A program made the translations under genes and the position numbers. A stretch of 64,000 nucleotides of DNA from Citricoccus muralis (GTDB taxonomy: Bacteria > Actinomycetota > Actinomycetes > Actinomycetales > Micrococcaceae), in contig NZ_CP121252.1 in assembly GCF_029637705.1 (NCBI RefSeq), forward strand, positions 1,488,001 through 1,552,000, given 5' to 3'. Positions within the stretch are counted from its first letter, which is position 1; the number at the start of each line of letters is the position of its first letter. Below, piece by piece: positions 9,025 to 20,189 of the stretch. A model generated the notes under the pieces. That model saw only the letters and a list, made by a program, of their open reading frames with translations. It was not told where the DNA came from and did no database searches.

Positions 9025-10797
9025 TCAGCCCGTGAGCGTCTGCAGCGTCGCTCCCGTCACGTCCAGGGCGAGTATCCAGCTACGATCCCCGCGCCGCAGC
9101 CGCAGCGAGAATTCCTGATCGCACGCGGTCTCTGTGTCCTCACGGGTGATCTCGAGCGGCTCTTCGAGTTCCGGGGAGATCGCCACCGCCAGGGTCGTTT
9201 CCCAGCCGGAGGCGCTCGCGGTCACCACGGTGGAGGGTTCCTGGGTTTTCCACCGAGTGCCGATCCAGCCGCGCAGGTCGCCTGCTTCGGTCTTCTCCGC
9301 CTCGACGGCGCGGTGCACGTCCAGGTCCACCGGGCATAGCCACTGCAGATGCACCCGGGGTTGCCGGGCGTTCACCGTGCCACTTAGCACCACCCGGTTC
9401 TGGTCTGGGTGCTGCTCCACGGTGGCACCGATCTCCACCAGCCAAGGTTGGATGAGCGCGGTGGGCACGGCGGAGCGCCCGTGGTCGATCACCAGCAGGC
9501 AGTCCGGGCCTGAGCAGTACACGATGCGACGCGTGAGCATCGCCGCCGTGTGGCCGTCGTCGAGCAAGAGCAGTTCATCGACGTCGTCGGAAAACCTGCA
9601 GCGCACCACGGGAACCTCATCCGGGGAACGATAAGGCAGGTCCGGGAACATCGGCACGTTGTGCCCAGACCGGGAACGCAGAAAATCACGCACCGGATCA
9701 TGGTGCTGATAGCTGTGGAACCCACCGTCGACGAGCCAGCGCAACCCCTCGGTGGCGTAGTGGACGCTGAGCCGGTCCTGGTGCGAATGCCGCAGCAACT
9801 CGGCACCATGGCGTACCACCATATGTGTCTCCCGGTTGAGCGCCCGATGCCGTCCCCAGCCGGAGCGAAGCACGGTGAGCCCGCGTTCTGTGTGCAGCAC
9901 GCGCTGGTCCGGCCGGGTGCCGGATTTGCCGAGGGTCGCCACGAAATCGGTGTGCGGATGCAGCCCGGTGCGGACTTTGGCTCGCACCGAATCCCCGATC
10001 TGGGGGAGCTGACCGAACGGCAGACTCAGGTGGGCCAGCACGGCCCCGGCGCGTTCCAAACGGTGATCGGCGTCGGGGCCCAGATCGAGCCCCTCGGCAC
10101 GGAGTCGGGCCACCGCCTGTGTCCACCACACCAGGTTGGACTGATGGTAGGCAGCTGAGCCCTCCTCATTGATCCCCTGGGTGTCGAACGCTTCCCGCAA
10201 CTGCGCCTCTAACCGGTCGCGGGCCAGTTCCTGTCCGGGGCGATCACGCAACACCGAAGCCGTGAGCAGCAGTCCCAGATGTTGGAAGAGCCCGTGGTTG
10301 CCGCCCACCAGGTGCTGTTCATCGGCAAGCCAGTCACGGTGATATTGCAGAATCTGACGGTACCGTGCCTCCTGTGCCGCGGGGACCAGGGCCACGCCCA
10401 GACTGAGCTCCGTGGCGCGGAGCCCATCCGCCATGTCGACCCAGGCAAACGACGACGGTGCCTGGGCGGCGGGAATATTCGCGTCGGCCCACGATTCCAC
10501 GGTCGCCCACCAGAACGCCCGGGCCGCCTCGTCGCCGTCGAGTCCGTGCCAGCGCACCGGGTTCAACCAGCGCAGCGCATGGAACTGAAATTGCCAGTTC
10601 CGGTCCCCGAAAGGATCCGCAGCCCAATCGTGCAGATTGCCCGTCCAGACGGGGTGCGGGGGCAGATTCAGCTTCCCGTTCAGCAGTTTCTGAGTGCTCT
10701 GTGCGGCGTGGGCCGGCCGTTCGGCGTGCTTGCCGAAAGATTGGCGCTGCCCGACGGTGCGGTCCAGGCCAGGGTGGGGCTCAGCGGCGGAAGTCAT
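9025..10797 (-). CDS. Heparinase II/III family protein
   Basis: The 590-residue protein has the layout of heparinase II/III-type polysaccharide lyases: an N-terminal alpha-toroid rich in Trp (LNPVRWHGLDGDEAARAFWW; HQSNLVWWTQAV) and a C-terminal beta-sandwich opened by the H-x-H segment LRHSHQDRLSVHYA and WLVDGGFHSYQ. No signal peptide is seen, so it probably acts in the cytoplasm or on a cell-envelope precursor. The substrate cannot be named. Its start overlaps the stop of the small membrane protein gene upstream (ATGA), so the two are probably co-translated. It ends only a few bases from the rnpB 3' end, on the opposite strand. Confidence 0.8.
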   Translation of the reverse strand: MTSAAEPHPGLDRTVGQRQSFGKHAERPAHAAQSTQKLLNGKLNLPPHPVWTGNLHDWAADPFGDRNWQFQFHALRWLNPVRWHGLDGDEAARAFWWATVESWADANIPAAQAPSSFAWVDMADGLRATELSLGVALVPAAQEARYRQILQYHRDWLADEQHLVGGNHGLFQHLGLLLTASVLRDRPGQELARDRLEAQLREAFDTQGINEEGSAAYHQSNLVWWTQAVARLRAEGLDLGPDADHRLERAGAVLAHLSLPFGQLPQIGDSVRAKVRTGLHPHTDFVATLGKSGTRPDQRVLHTERGLTVLRSGWGRHRALNRETHMVVRHGAELLRHSHQDRLSVHYATEGLRWLVDGGFHSYQHHDPVRDFLRSRSGHNVPMFPDLPYRSPDEVPVVRCRFSDDVDELLLLDDGHTAAMLTRRIVYCSGPDCLLVIDHGRSAVPTALIQPWLVEIGATVEQHPDQNRVVLSGTVNARQPRVHLQWLCPVDLDVHRAVEAEKTEAGDLRGWIGTRWKTQEPSTVVTASASGWETTLAVAISPELEEPLEITREDTETACDQEFSLRLRRGDRSWILALDVTGATLQTLTG

Positions 10798-11171
10798 GAA
10801 GCATCGGTGTCCGAAGGCAGACGCTTCTCCAGATCATCCAGGCGTGCCTCCAGGCGGGCCCGAGCGGTGGCCAGAGCGATTTCCTCGGCAGCGAGCTGGG
10901 CCACGACAAGGCGGAGCTGGGCGGTGGCATCACGTTCACCCCCGGGTGGCAGGCTGAGGCGGGCGGCATCGCCGGAGCTGGCGCCCGACAGGGTTGCACT
11001 CAGTTGGGTGTGCTGACGGCGCAGTCCCAGGACCAACAGCACCGGCAGTCCCGCCACCGAGAAGGCTAGCAGTGTCAGTCCGAGCAGTGGCGACCCCAGG
11101 GCGAAGGCGAGTGCGGAGCCGACGGCGACGACGCTGATCGCGCCCCCAGTCCCGGCGAACCTATTCAACAT
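10794..11171 (-). CDS. Small membrane protein with C-terminal coiled coil
   Basis: The 125-residue product has two adjacent hydrophobic segments (about residues 10-30 and 33-50), then a soluble tail ending in a heptad-like helix (LEARLDDLEKRLP). ATG 11171 has a GAGGGA site at good spacing; the in-frame TTG at 11177 is too close to it. It overlaps the heparinase-like gene by 4 bp, suggesting a two-gene unit, perhaps with the membrane protein as partner. No family is recognised. Confidence 0.7.
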   Translation of the reverse strand: MLNRFAGTGGAISVVAVGSALAFALGSPLLGLTLLAFSVAGLPVLLVLGLRRQHTQLSATLSGASSGDAARLSLPPGGERDATAQLRLVVAQLAAEEIALATARARLEARLDDLEKRLPSDTDAS

Positions 11172-11341
11172 GGGCAATCATCCCTCGTCGTCGTGTGTGA
11201 GATCCGTGAAGGTTTCCTTGGGGATCACGGTAGCTCAGGTCCCGGTTCAAGAGAATGCGGTCACGGCGTGTCCGGGCGTTTAGACTGGACGAACAAGCTG
11301 ACGAACCGATCGGCAGAGTCGCCGGTCAGGGAGGAAAACCT

Positions 11342-12793
<1,452 letters not shown>

Positions 12794-12830
12794 TCACGGG
12801 CATGGGCCGACATGGCCCAGCTGAACCGGT

Positions 12831-12878
12831 AACGACCCCGGGGCCAGCCACCAGATAGGTGGCCGACCCCGGGTCGTT
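12831..12878. terminator. Bidirectional hairpin between gap and def
   Basis: A 22-bp stem with two mismatches (12831-12852 against 12857-12878) lies between the convergent gap and def genes. It can serve both transcripts. There is no U-tract on either side. Confidence 0.8.
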
Positions 12879-12898
12879 CAGTTAATGGGCAGGGTGGG

Positions 12899-13543
12899 CT
12901 ATTTCGATTCCTCTGCGTTGGCAGTATCAACGTCGTCGTGTTCGTGGTCGACGTCGTCGTGTCCGAAGGGATCCGCGTCCACACCGGGCATCCACGTCCG
13001 CCCCGCCTCATTCCAGCCCTCGCGCCGCAGCGCCTTTTTCCAGCGCCGCGCCCACTTGTCCTTGAGCCGGTTGACGTAGAGGTAGCCGTCGAGATGATCG
13101 TGTTCGTGCTGCATGATCCGGGCGAACCAGCCGTGCGCCTCGAAATCGATCTCCTCTCCGTCGACGGTGAATCCTTGGAGCCGTACGTGGTCCGAGCGTT
13201 TCAGAGGGAAACCATAGCCGGGCACGGACAAGCACCCCTCGGTTTCGGAGTCGGCGTCAGGGGACTCCTGGGAGACCTTGCCCAAGAGCGTGAGCACCGG
13301 GTTGATGACCTCGCCCTGGTTCGGCGCCTCGCCCGTGTCTTCGTAAGCCCAGGTGAAAATGCGCAGTCCCACACCCACTTGAGGTGCGGCCAGACCCACA
13401 CCGCGGGCAGCCTGCTGCGTGAGGTGCATGTCCGCCACGAGCTCACGGATGTGCTCGTCGATCTCCTCCACCTCCGAGGCACGGCGGTGCAGGACGGGCT
13501 CACCGTGAATGGTGATGGGGCGGATGCGCGGCGTATACGCCAT
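12899..13543 (-). CDS. def: Peptide deformylase
   Basis: This metalloenzyme removes the formyl group from nascent proteins. All three signature motifs are present: GVGLAAPQVG (residues 48-57), EGCLSVP with ligand Cys104, and QHEHDHLDG with the HExxH zinc/iron site (146-150). The 214-residue length is slightly above the norm because of an Asp/His-rich tail (last ~25 residues, HDDVDHEHDDVD) that might bind metal. ATG 13543 follows AGGAG at about 10 bp. Confidence 0.95.
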   Translation of the reverse strand: MAYTPRIRPITIHGEPVLHRRASEVEEIDEHIRELVADMHLTQQAARGVGLAAPQVGVGLRIFTWAYEDTGEAPNQGEVINPVLTLLGKVSQESPDADSETEGCLSVPGYGFPLKRSDHVRLQGFTVDGEEIDFEAHGWFARIMQHEHDHLDGYLYVNRLKDKWARRWKKALRREGWNEAGRTWMPGVDADPFGHDDVDHEHDDVDTANAEESK

Positions 13544-13635
13544 AGTCAAGGTGCTCCTGTGGGTGCCGGTGGTGACAATGCTGCCCCACAGTCTAGTGAC
13601 TGCGGGGCAGCTCAAGGGTATCGGGTCGGGGAGAC

Positions 13636-13950
13636 TTACTCGGAGGCAAGCGCTTCCAGGTCCACGATTTCAAACGCCATGGTGGTGGCCATAGTGGAGA
13701 TCGGGGTGGGGCGGGGCCCGGACTCACCCTGGGCGTTGTGGCGGTGGGCCAGCCATTCCTGGTAGTTCTCCTCGGTGTCGAACTGGGTGACCACGTAATA
13801 GCGGTCTTCACCTTCGACCGGGCGCAACAGCTGGAAGCCTACGAAACCGGTGACCGTGCTGACTTCATTGCGGCGGGCGGCGAAGCGGCGCTCCAACTCG
13901 GCTCCCTGTCCTTCCGGAACGGTGAGGACGTTGATCTTGACCACGGACAT
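13636..13950 (-). CDS. MhuD-like haem-degrading monooxygenase
   Basis: The 104-residue protein is an antibiotic-biosynthesis-monooxygenase fold close to mycobacterial MhuD: MSVVKINVLTVPEG, GFVGFQLLRPVEGEDRYYVV. MhuD breaks haem to release iron. The catalytic Asn7 and Trp66 are in place. The axial His75 of MhuD has no direct counterpart, because the stretch reads WLAHRHNAQGESG; His69 or His71 might substitute. It sits upstream of def on the same strand, separated by about 90 bp. Other ABM functions are possible. Confidence 0.75.
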   Translation of the reverse strand: MSVVKINVLTVPEGQGAELERRFAARRNEVSTVTGFVGFQLLRPVEGEDRYYVVTQFDTEENYQEWLAHRHNAQGESGPRPTPISTMATTMAFEIVDLEALASE

Positions 13951-14079
13951 GAGGTGACTCCTTCGTCGAGTTGTGTCAGTACGGGCGGCGAGTGGTGCCT
14001 CCCCAGGCTATCCTGGGTGCTGACACCTTGGCAGGGCCGATCTCACCGGATGAGATGGGCGAGAGGAGAGCTTCACCCC

Positions 14080-15333
14080 ATGACGCCGACGTCCGATCAC
14101 GGGATGAAGTCCGACGACGCCGGTCAGCGGGGCCTGGGACCGGGACTACTGACCCTGCTGGGCTTCCTCGCTGCTGTGGGTCCCTTCGCCACCGACATGT
14201 ACCTGGCGTCGTTCACGGATATCGCCAGCTCGCTGGGGGCTCCGGCGTCGTCGGTACAGCTCACCCTCACCGCGTTTATGGCCGGTATCGCCAGCGGACA
14301 GCTGATCCACGGGCCGCTCTCGGACCGGCTGGGGCGCCGGCCGGTGTTGCTCACCGCCATGCTGCTGTTCGCCCTGACCTCCATCCTGATGGTGTTTTCC
14401 CCGAACATCGAAGTGTTCATGGCGCTGCGAGTGGTGCAGGGCTTCGCCGGTGCAGCCGGGATCGTGCTGGCCCGAGCCATCGCGGTCGATCTGAGTTCCG
14501 GCGGCACCGCGGTGCGCGCGTTGAGCCTCATCTCCACTGTCGTCAGTGTGGCGCCGCTCATCGCACCCCTGGTGGGTGGTGCGGTCGCCACGTTCTTCGG
14601 CTGGCGCGGCGTGCTGGCGGTGCTCGCGGTGATCGCAACCCTGATGTTCCTCGTTACTCTTGTCGGCGTCCCCGAAACCGTGCCCGCCCACGATCGGCGC
14701 ACCGGTGGGCTGGGGGCGATGTACCGGCCGATGTGGGATCTGGTCCGTGTGCGGTTCTATGTGGCCCACGTCGGCGCCTTCGCCATGGTGTTCGTGGCCA
14801 TCATGTCTTATGTCGCCGCATCGCCCTTCGTCGGACAACGGATCCTGGGCATGAACGAGATCCAGTACGGCATGTCCTTCGCCGCCGGAGCCACCGCGCT
14901 AATCATGGCCAACCTCATCAACGCCCGCGTTGCTCCTCGCACGGGTCCGGCGCGCATGCTGCTGCTGGGTAATGTCCTCGCGCTGAGCGCCGGAAGCGCG
15001 ATGGCGCTGCTGGTATTCATCGACACGCTGAGCATCCCCACCTTCATCGCCTGCGCCTTCCTCCTGAGCGGTGGAGCCGGACTGGTGATGTCCAATGCCT
15101 CCGCCCTGGCATTTACCGTCACGACCCGTTCCACTCGCGGTGCAGGTGCCGCACTCATGGGTGCCTCGCAGTTCATTTTGGGCGGTATTGCCACCCCGCT
15201 GGTGGGCCTGGGCGGGGAAGAGACCGCGGTGCCGATGGTCGTGTGCATCTTGTTTGGCGTTGTGGTGTCTCTGTTGTTGACCTTGATCGCCCGTGGGGGA
15301 CGGCGGCCCGCGCCGGTCGGCCCCCATTCCTGA
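14080..15333 (+). CDS. MFS multidrug transporter, Bcr/CflA type
   Basis: A 417-residue proton-coupled exporter with 12 predicted membrane segments. The Bcr/CflA features are LTLLGFLAAVGPFATDMYL at the N-terminus, motif A GPLSDRLGRRPVLL after helix 2, and RVVQGFAGAAGIVLARAI in helix 4. Substrates in this group include bicyclomycin, chloramphenicol and other drugs; none can be assigned here. ATG 14080 follows AGGAG at about 11 bp; ATG 14104 is an alternative. It is divergent from the MhuD-like gene. Confidence 0.88.
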   Translation: MTPTSDHGMKSDDAGQRGLGPGLLTLLGFLAAVGPFATDMYLASFTDIASSLGAPASSVQLTLTAFMAGIASGQLIHGPLSDRLGRRPVLLTAMLLFALTSILMVFSPNIEVFMALRVVQGFAGAAGIVLARAIAVDLSSGGTAVRALSLISTVVSVAPLIAPLVGGAVATFFGWRGVLAVLAVIATLMFLVTLVGVPETVPAHDRRTGGLGAMYRPMWDLVRVRFYVAHVGAFAMVFVAIMSYVAASPFVGQRILGMNEIQYGMSFAAGATALIMANLINARVAPRTGPARMLLLGNVLALSAGSAMALLVFIDTLSIPTFIACAFLLSGGAGLVMSNASALAFTVTTRSTRGAGAALMGASQFILGGIATPLVGLGGEETAVPMVVCILFGVVVSLLLTLIARGGRRPAPVGPHS

Positions 15334-15461
15334 CCCACACCGGGACATTCAGGTCGTGTTCAGGAAGTACTCGGACGCGCCCGGTACAGTCCACTGCCGA
15401 ACGCGCCCCACTGTGTCACCACACCACGGGCCACCTGAAGTCTCGACGTCGGGAGTACCTC

Positions 15462-17600
15462 ATGACCTCGTCCCAGCGACGGCACGGCCTCGTGCCGATC
15501 TACGGGAAGATCGCGCTCTTTTTCGGTATCAGTGCCCTGTGTGGAGTGCTGGTGGCCGGGTTCTTCCTGCCGTGGGCTTCCACCGGTGCCACCATGGCCC
15601 AGGGCGGCAACCAGATTCTGGAGGAGAACCCGGCTGAACTCGAGGACGCCTCTATCGGTGTGCCTTCACGCATCCTGGCCTCCGACGGCACCGAGATCGC
15701 CACGTTCTATGCGGAGAACCGGCAACCCGTAGAGATCAACGAGATCGCCGAGGACCTGCAACACGCCGTCGTCGCGATTGAAGACGAGCGCTTCTACGAG
15801 CACAACGGAACCGACCTACGCGGCATCGCACGCGCTGCGGCGTCTAACCTCACCAGCGACACCACCCAGGGTGCGTCCACCATCACCCATCAGTACGTCA
15901 GCCAGCTCATCCTCAACGCCGACCAGTTGGCTGGCGAAGATGATCTCGCGATGTCCGGCTCCACCACGGTGGCCGATCGCCTCAACGAGGCCCGCATCGC
16001 CGTGGACCTCGAAGAGGAGATGAGCAAGGACGAGATCCTGGCCGGATACCTCAACATCGTCCTGCTGGGCGGCCGCAACTACGGCGTCGAAGCCGCCTCA
16101 CAATACCTGTGGGGGATCCCGGCATCCGAATTGAATCTGGCCCAATCGGCCCTGCTGGCGGGCCTGATCCAGAACCCGAACGGCCTCAATCCGGAGGAAA
16201 ATCCGGAAGGGGCATTGGAACGCCGGGACGCGGTATTAGAGGCCATGGTCCGCAACGACTACATCACCGAAGCCGAGCGTGATGAAGCATCCGCACAGGA
16301 CCTCGACCTTGATATCCACCAGCGCTCCTCGGGGTGCCAATCGGCCGCTTTCGGACCGTACGTGTGCGACTACGTGGTCCGTTCCATCCAGGGCGACGAG
16401 GCTTTCGGGGACAGCGTCGAAGAGCGGGAGGCGCTGTTGAACCGTGGCGGCCTCGAGATCACCACCACACTCGATGCCACGTTGCAACAGGAAGCTGACG
16501 CTGAAGTTGCCAGGACCGTACCCGCCGATGATCCCTCCGGAGCTGGCGCCTCGCTGGTGACCGTGCAGCCGGGGACCGGCAACATCATGGCCATGGCGCA
16601 GAACACTACCTACTCCACCGCTGATGAGGCCGGCGCCACCACCTTGAACTTCAACGTGGACCAGAACATGGGCGGCGGTAACGGTTTCCAGGCAGGCTCC
16701 ACCCTCAAGCCGTTCGTCGCGGCCGCCTGGATCGACGCCGGGAACTCCATGACGGACACCGTTGATGCCTCCCGCGATGAGTACGAGCAGGGCGCGACCT
16801 TCGACGCCCAGTGCCAGCCCGGGGGAGAGGTGGCGATTCCCGACGAAGATGGGTGGAACATCTCCAACGCCATCGAGGATATGAACAAGGAGATGACCGT
16901 CGACTACGGTCTCTACTGGTCGATCAACACCTCCACCGTGGCCACCCTGGCCGAACTCGATGTCTGTGATGTCACCGAGTTGACCACGGACCTCGGAATC
17001 CACCGGGCAGACGACGGCGAACCGTTGAACCCCGCCAACCCGTCCTTCGTGCTGGGTGCGGAAGAGGTTTCCCCGCTCACTCAAGCGTCTGCTTTTGCTG
17101 CGTTCGCCGCCGACGGCACCTACTGCCGCCCCCGGATTCTCAGCGATGTCACCGACGCCGCAGGAAATAACTACGAGGTCCCTGCCGAGGACTGCACCGA
17201 GGCCGTCGACCCCGACACCGTGGCCCAACTCAATGAAACTCTCGGGCTGATCGCTTCCGAGCGTGTGGCCGAAGGGGAGGCCTCGTTCCCGATGGCGGGC
17301 AAGACCGGTACCAACAATAATGAGTCCTCCACCTGGTTCATTGGCTACACCTCCGGCTTGGCCACCGCATCCTGGGTCGGCAGCTACACCGAACTGTCAT
17401 CGCTGGCCGGAGTACCGATCAACGGCACCGCGCACGAGGACTTTTGGGGATCCACTCTGGCGGCACCGCAGTGGCTCAACTACATGAACGCGGTGGGCGA
17501 AGACCATCCCACGGAGGAGTTCACCACGCCAGAAGAATCGGACTTCGACGACGTCGACGATCTCGATCGCTATGACCTCGACCACGACGGCTCCGAATAG
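15462..17600 (+). CDS. Class A penicillin-binding protein (transglycosylase/transpeptidase)
   Basis: The 712-residue protein builds and cross-links peptidoglycan outside the membrane. A short cytoplasmic N-terminus and one membrane helix (about 15-38) precede the GT51 domain with Glu107 in IEDERFYEHNG, QGASTITHQ (136-144) and GYLNIVLLGGRNYGVEAA. The transpeptidase domain has SxxK at Ser413/Lys416, SIN at 487-489 and KTG at 614-616. The C-terminus is an acidic Asp-rich tail with no PASTA repeat. ATG 15462 has GGGAG upstream. It is the PonA-like type, and beta-lactams would be expected to bind Ser413. Confidence 0.93.
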   Translation: MTSSQRRHGLVPIYGKIALFFGISALCGVLVAGFFLPWASTGATMAQGGNQILEENPAELEDASIGVPSRILASDGTEIATFYAENRQPVEINEIAEDLQHAVVAIEDERFYEHNGTDLRGIARAAASNLTSDTTQGASTITHQYVSQLILNADQLAGEDDLAMSGSTTVADRLNEARIAVDLEEEMSKDEILAGYLNIVLLGGRNYGVEAASQYLWGIPASELNLAQSALLAGLIQNPNGLNPEENPEGALERRDAVLEAMVRNDYITEAERDEASAQDLDLDIHQRSSGCQSAAFGPYVCDYVVRSIQGDEAFGDSVEEREALLNRGGLEITTTLDATLQQEADAEVARTVPADDPSGAGASLVTVQPGTGNIMAMAQNTTYSTADEAGATTLNFNVDQNMGGGNGFQAGSTLKPFVAAAWIDAGNSMTDTVDASRDEYEQGATFDAQCQPGGEVAIPDEDGWNISNAIEDMNKEMTVDYGLYWSINTSTVATLAELDVCDVTELTTDLGIHRADDGEPLNPANPSFVLGAEEVSPLTQASAFAAFAADGTYCRPRILSDVTDAAGNNYEVPAEDCTEAVDPDTVAQLNETLGLIASERVAEGEASFPMAGKTGTNNNESSTWFIGYTSGLATASWVGSYTELSSLAGVPINGTAHEDFWGSTLAAPQWLNYMNAVGEDHPTEEFTTPEESDFDDVDDLDRYDLDHDGSE

Positions 17601-17764
17601 AACGTGATCTGGGGCAACGGTATTTCGGTGCGGTGAAGATTCTGTTGCCGTGATGCAGACACGCTGGGATGTCCTGTGCCTGAGTATGCGACCCCGTTAG
17701 TAGGACGACCATCACTGACACCGGGTCCTCGTTTCCGCGAGGCCCCTCCACGCTCGGAGGCATC

Positions 17765-19324
17765 ATGGTTTCCCCACAGGTCCAGGCTTACCTGGACAAC
17801 GTGAGCTCTTATATCTGGGGCATGTTCTTTCTCATCCCGCTATTGGTCGGTACCGGTCTGTACTTGACCTTCCGGTTGCGCGGGTTGCAGTTCCACAAGC
17901 TCGGAAAAGCACTCAAACTGGCCGTGTTGAAGCGCAAGGGTGCCGACGACGACGCCGGCGATATCTCCCAGTTCCAGGCGCTGGCCACCGCCATGGCCGC
18001 AACCGTCGGCACCGGCAACATTGTGGGTGTTTCTACCGCGATCGCGATCGGTGGTCCCGGTGCTCTGGTCTGGATGTGGGTCACCGGAATCTTAGGCATG
18101 GCCACCAAATACGCCGAGTGCTTCCTCGCCGTCCGCTTCCGTACCACCGATTCCAAGGGCGAGAAATCGGGCGGACCGCAGTACTACCTTGAACGCGGTA
18201 TCAAGGGGCCCTTCGGGAAGATTCTCGGCTTATCCTTCGCGATCTTCGCCGTCATCGCCTGCTTCGGCATTGGCAATATGACCCAGGGCAATTCCATCGC
18301 GGAGAACCTCAACAACACATGGTCGATGCCGCACTGGCTGACCGGTGTGCTGTTGGCACTGTTCACCCTGATTGTGCTGGTCGGCGGCATCAAATCCATC
18401 GGCCGCGTGAGCGCCAGTATCGTCCCCGCCATGGTGGTGCTATACCTAGTGGCTCAGACCATTGTTCTGATCTTCCACTTCGACGCCATCCCGGCAGCTT
18501 TCGTCACCATCTTCACTGACGCCTTTACCGGAACATCCGCTGTTGGCGGGTTCGCCGGCGCCGCCGTGATGCTGATCGTCCAGACGGGTGTGGCACGTGG
18601 ACTGTTCTCCAACGAGTCCGGTCTCGGATCCGCAGCGATGGCCGCGGCGGCAGCCAAGACCAGCCACCCGACTCAGCAGGGCCTGGTCCAGATGACACAG
18701 ACCTTCATCGACACCATCATTATGGTGAGCTTCACTGGCGTCATGCTGGTGGTGACCGGCGTTTGGCAGACCCCCGACGCCGACGGGAACCAGATCAGTC
18801 CGGCCCTGATGGTCGGCGAGGCATTCAATACTGTGCTCCCGGGTACCTCTGGATTCTGGCTGGTTTCCATCTGCGTGCTGCTGTTCGCCTCCACCACCAT
18901 CATCGGTTGGTCCTACTACGGTGAGCGCAATGTGGAGCGCCTCTTCGGTCGCCGCGGCGTGATGCCGTTCCGTGTCATCTTCTCGATTGTCGTCTACTTT
19001 GGCTGCACCGTGGAGCTGGCCGCGGTCTGGACTTTCTCCGATATCGCTAACGGCCTGATGGCCCTGCCGAACCTGATCGGACTCATCCTCCTCTCCGGGC
19101 TGGTTGCAAGGGAGACCAAGCACTACCTCGAGAACGACCCGCAACTCAACGCTGGGCACGACGAGGTGGAGAAGTTCATGGCTGGTCGGCCCGGATGGGC
19201 AGATTGGAAAGCCGGCGACGTGATCGGCTCCAGCCGTACACTCACAGGCCGTGCTCCGAGTAAGCGTCTGAACGACTCCGATGGACCGGAAGGAAGGTCA
19301 GGGGTCGGCACCGCAGTGCACTAA
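17765..19324 (+). CDS. Alanine/glycine:cation symporter (AGCS family)
   Basis: A 519-residue inner-membrane transporter that takes up alanine or glycine with Na+ or H+. The family signature stretches are ATVGTGNIVGVSTAIAIGG in the third helix and TGVARGLFSNESGLGSA (DagA/AgcS signature). About 10-11 membrane segments are visible, followed by a ~60-residue soluble tail. The 164 bp upstream hold an imperfect hairpin (17613-17649) but no riboswitch I recognise. Confidence 0.92.
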   Translation: MVSPQVQAYLDNVSSYIWGMFFLIPLLVGTGLYLTFRLRGLQFHKLGKALKLAVLKRKGADDDAGDISQFQALATAMAATVGTGNIVGVSTAIAIGGPGALVWMWVTGILGMATKYAECFLAVRFRTTDSKGEKSGGPQYYLERGIKGPFGKILGLSFAIFAVIACFGIGNMTQGNSIAENLNNTWSMPHWLTGVLLALFTLIVLVGGIKSIGRVSASIVPAMVVLYLVAQTIVLIFHFDAIPAAFVTIFTDAFTGTSAVGGFAGAAVMLIVQTGVARGLFSNESGLGSAAMAAAAAKTSHPTQQGLVQMTQTFIDTIIMVSFTGVMLVVTGVWQTPDADGNQISPALMVGEAFNTVLPGTSGFWLVSICVLLFASTTIIGWSYYGERNVERLFGRRGVMPFRVIFSIVVYFGCTVELAAVWTFSDIANGLMALPNLIGLILLSGLVARETKHYLENDPQLNAGHDEVEKFMAGRPGWADWKAGDVIGSSRTLTGRAPSKRLNDSDGPEGRSGVGTAVH

Positions 19325-19367
19325 ACCCTCACATCACCGCACCTGAGTGGGCGGTGGACTGGCCTGG

Positions 19368-19556
19368 TCAGTCGCGCGCGGAGGAACGATCGAGTGCTCT
19401 CTTGATGAGCACGTAGAGCACGACCGCGACAATAGCGACGAAGACGAGTCGGACCACCGCCCACAGTGCACTCCACAAAAAGCCAACCAGCCACCAGGCT
19501 ACGACGACAGCGACAATGACGATTAAGACCGTAACCACGGTGTTGCGCTCACCCAT
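19368..19556 (-). CDS. Small hydrophobic membrane protein
   Basis: This 62-residue protein is nearly all hydrophobic, with two closely spaced membrane segments rich in Val and Trp and a basic C-terminal end (IKRALDRSSARD). It converges on the symporter gene. No family is assigned. The composition and clean start/stop support a real gene, though its size limits certainty. Confidence 0.55.
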   Translation of the reverse strand: MGERNTVVTVLIVIVAVVVAWWLVGFLWSALWAVVRLVFVAIVAVVLYVLIKRALDRSSARD

Positions 19557-19784
19557 GCCAGCAGTATCTCACGCGCCAGTCCTCCATCGTTTTGCTAAGC
19601 TGGGCAACGGCACCTACCGTGCGCTCGCGCAGTCGATGACGAAGTGCTCGTCTGACACATTCGCGGAGGGGACTGGCCCCGGCCAGAACACGTCCGCGAC
19701 GGAGATTGCGCAACCGGCCCCGAGACCCGGGGTCCGTTGTGTACACCCTGCCGCGAATGCGGCGCGAGAGAAGGGCGGGACGAG

Positions 19785-20156
19785 ATGTCCGCGACCACGA
19801 AAGACTCATCGAGCAAAGATCAAAAGGATCAGCAGGCCGTTCTGAAGAAGATTGCCGGATGGCCCGAACCCTTCGCCTCGATCGGCGCTCAACTCCACGA
19901 GACGATACTGTCCGCCGGGCCAAAGGTGAAGCCGCGAATCTGGTACGGGATGCCGGGCTACGCTACGGGACGCAGCACCCCGGTGCTGGTGTTCTTCCGA
20001 CTCGATGACGGCGTGATGTCCTTCGGAATTTCCGAGAAGGCCACGGTTAAGCGTGAGCCCGACACTCTACTCAAGCCGTCGGCCTGGTTCCTGGACGACA
20101 TGGATGAGGCGACCCTGGCGAAAATCTCAGACCTGGTCCGCACCGCGTTCTCCTGA
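19785..20156 (+). CDS. DUF1801/YdhG-like protein
   Basis: The 123-residue product matches the DUF1801 (YdhG/frataxin-like fold) group: LHETILSAGPKVKPRIWYGMPGY, then FFRLDDGVMSFGISEKA. Some members are called iron chaperones, but the role is not firmly known. I chose ATG 19785, which gives a usual N-terminus; an upstream in-frame start at 19737 has no support. The 228 bp before it hold no recognised feature. It is the last ordinary core-like gene before the accessory island. Confidence 0.75.
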   Translation: MSATTKDSSSKDQKDQQAVLKKIAGWPEPFASIGAQLHETILSAGPKVKPRIWYGMPGYATGRSTPVLVFFRLDDGVMSFGISEKATVKREPDTLLKPSAWFLDDMDEATLAKISDLVRTAFS

Positions 20157-20189
20157 TTTCGTGGTTGTTCGTAGGGGACTCTTGGCGCC

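Noticed and set aside
17613-17649. Riboswitch upstream of the Ala/Gly symporter
   Set aside because: Only a 6-bp imperfect hairpin with a large loop; no glycine-riboswitch core.
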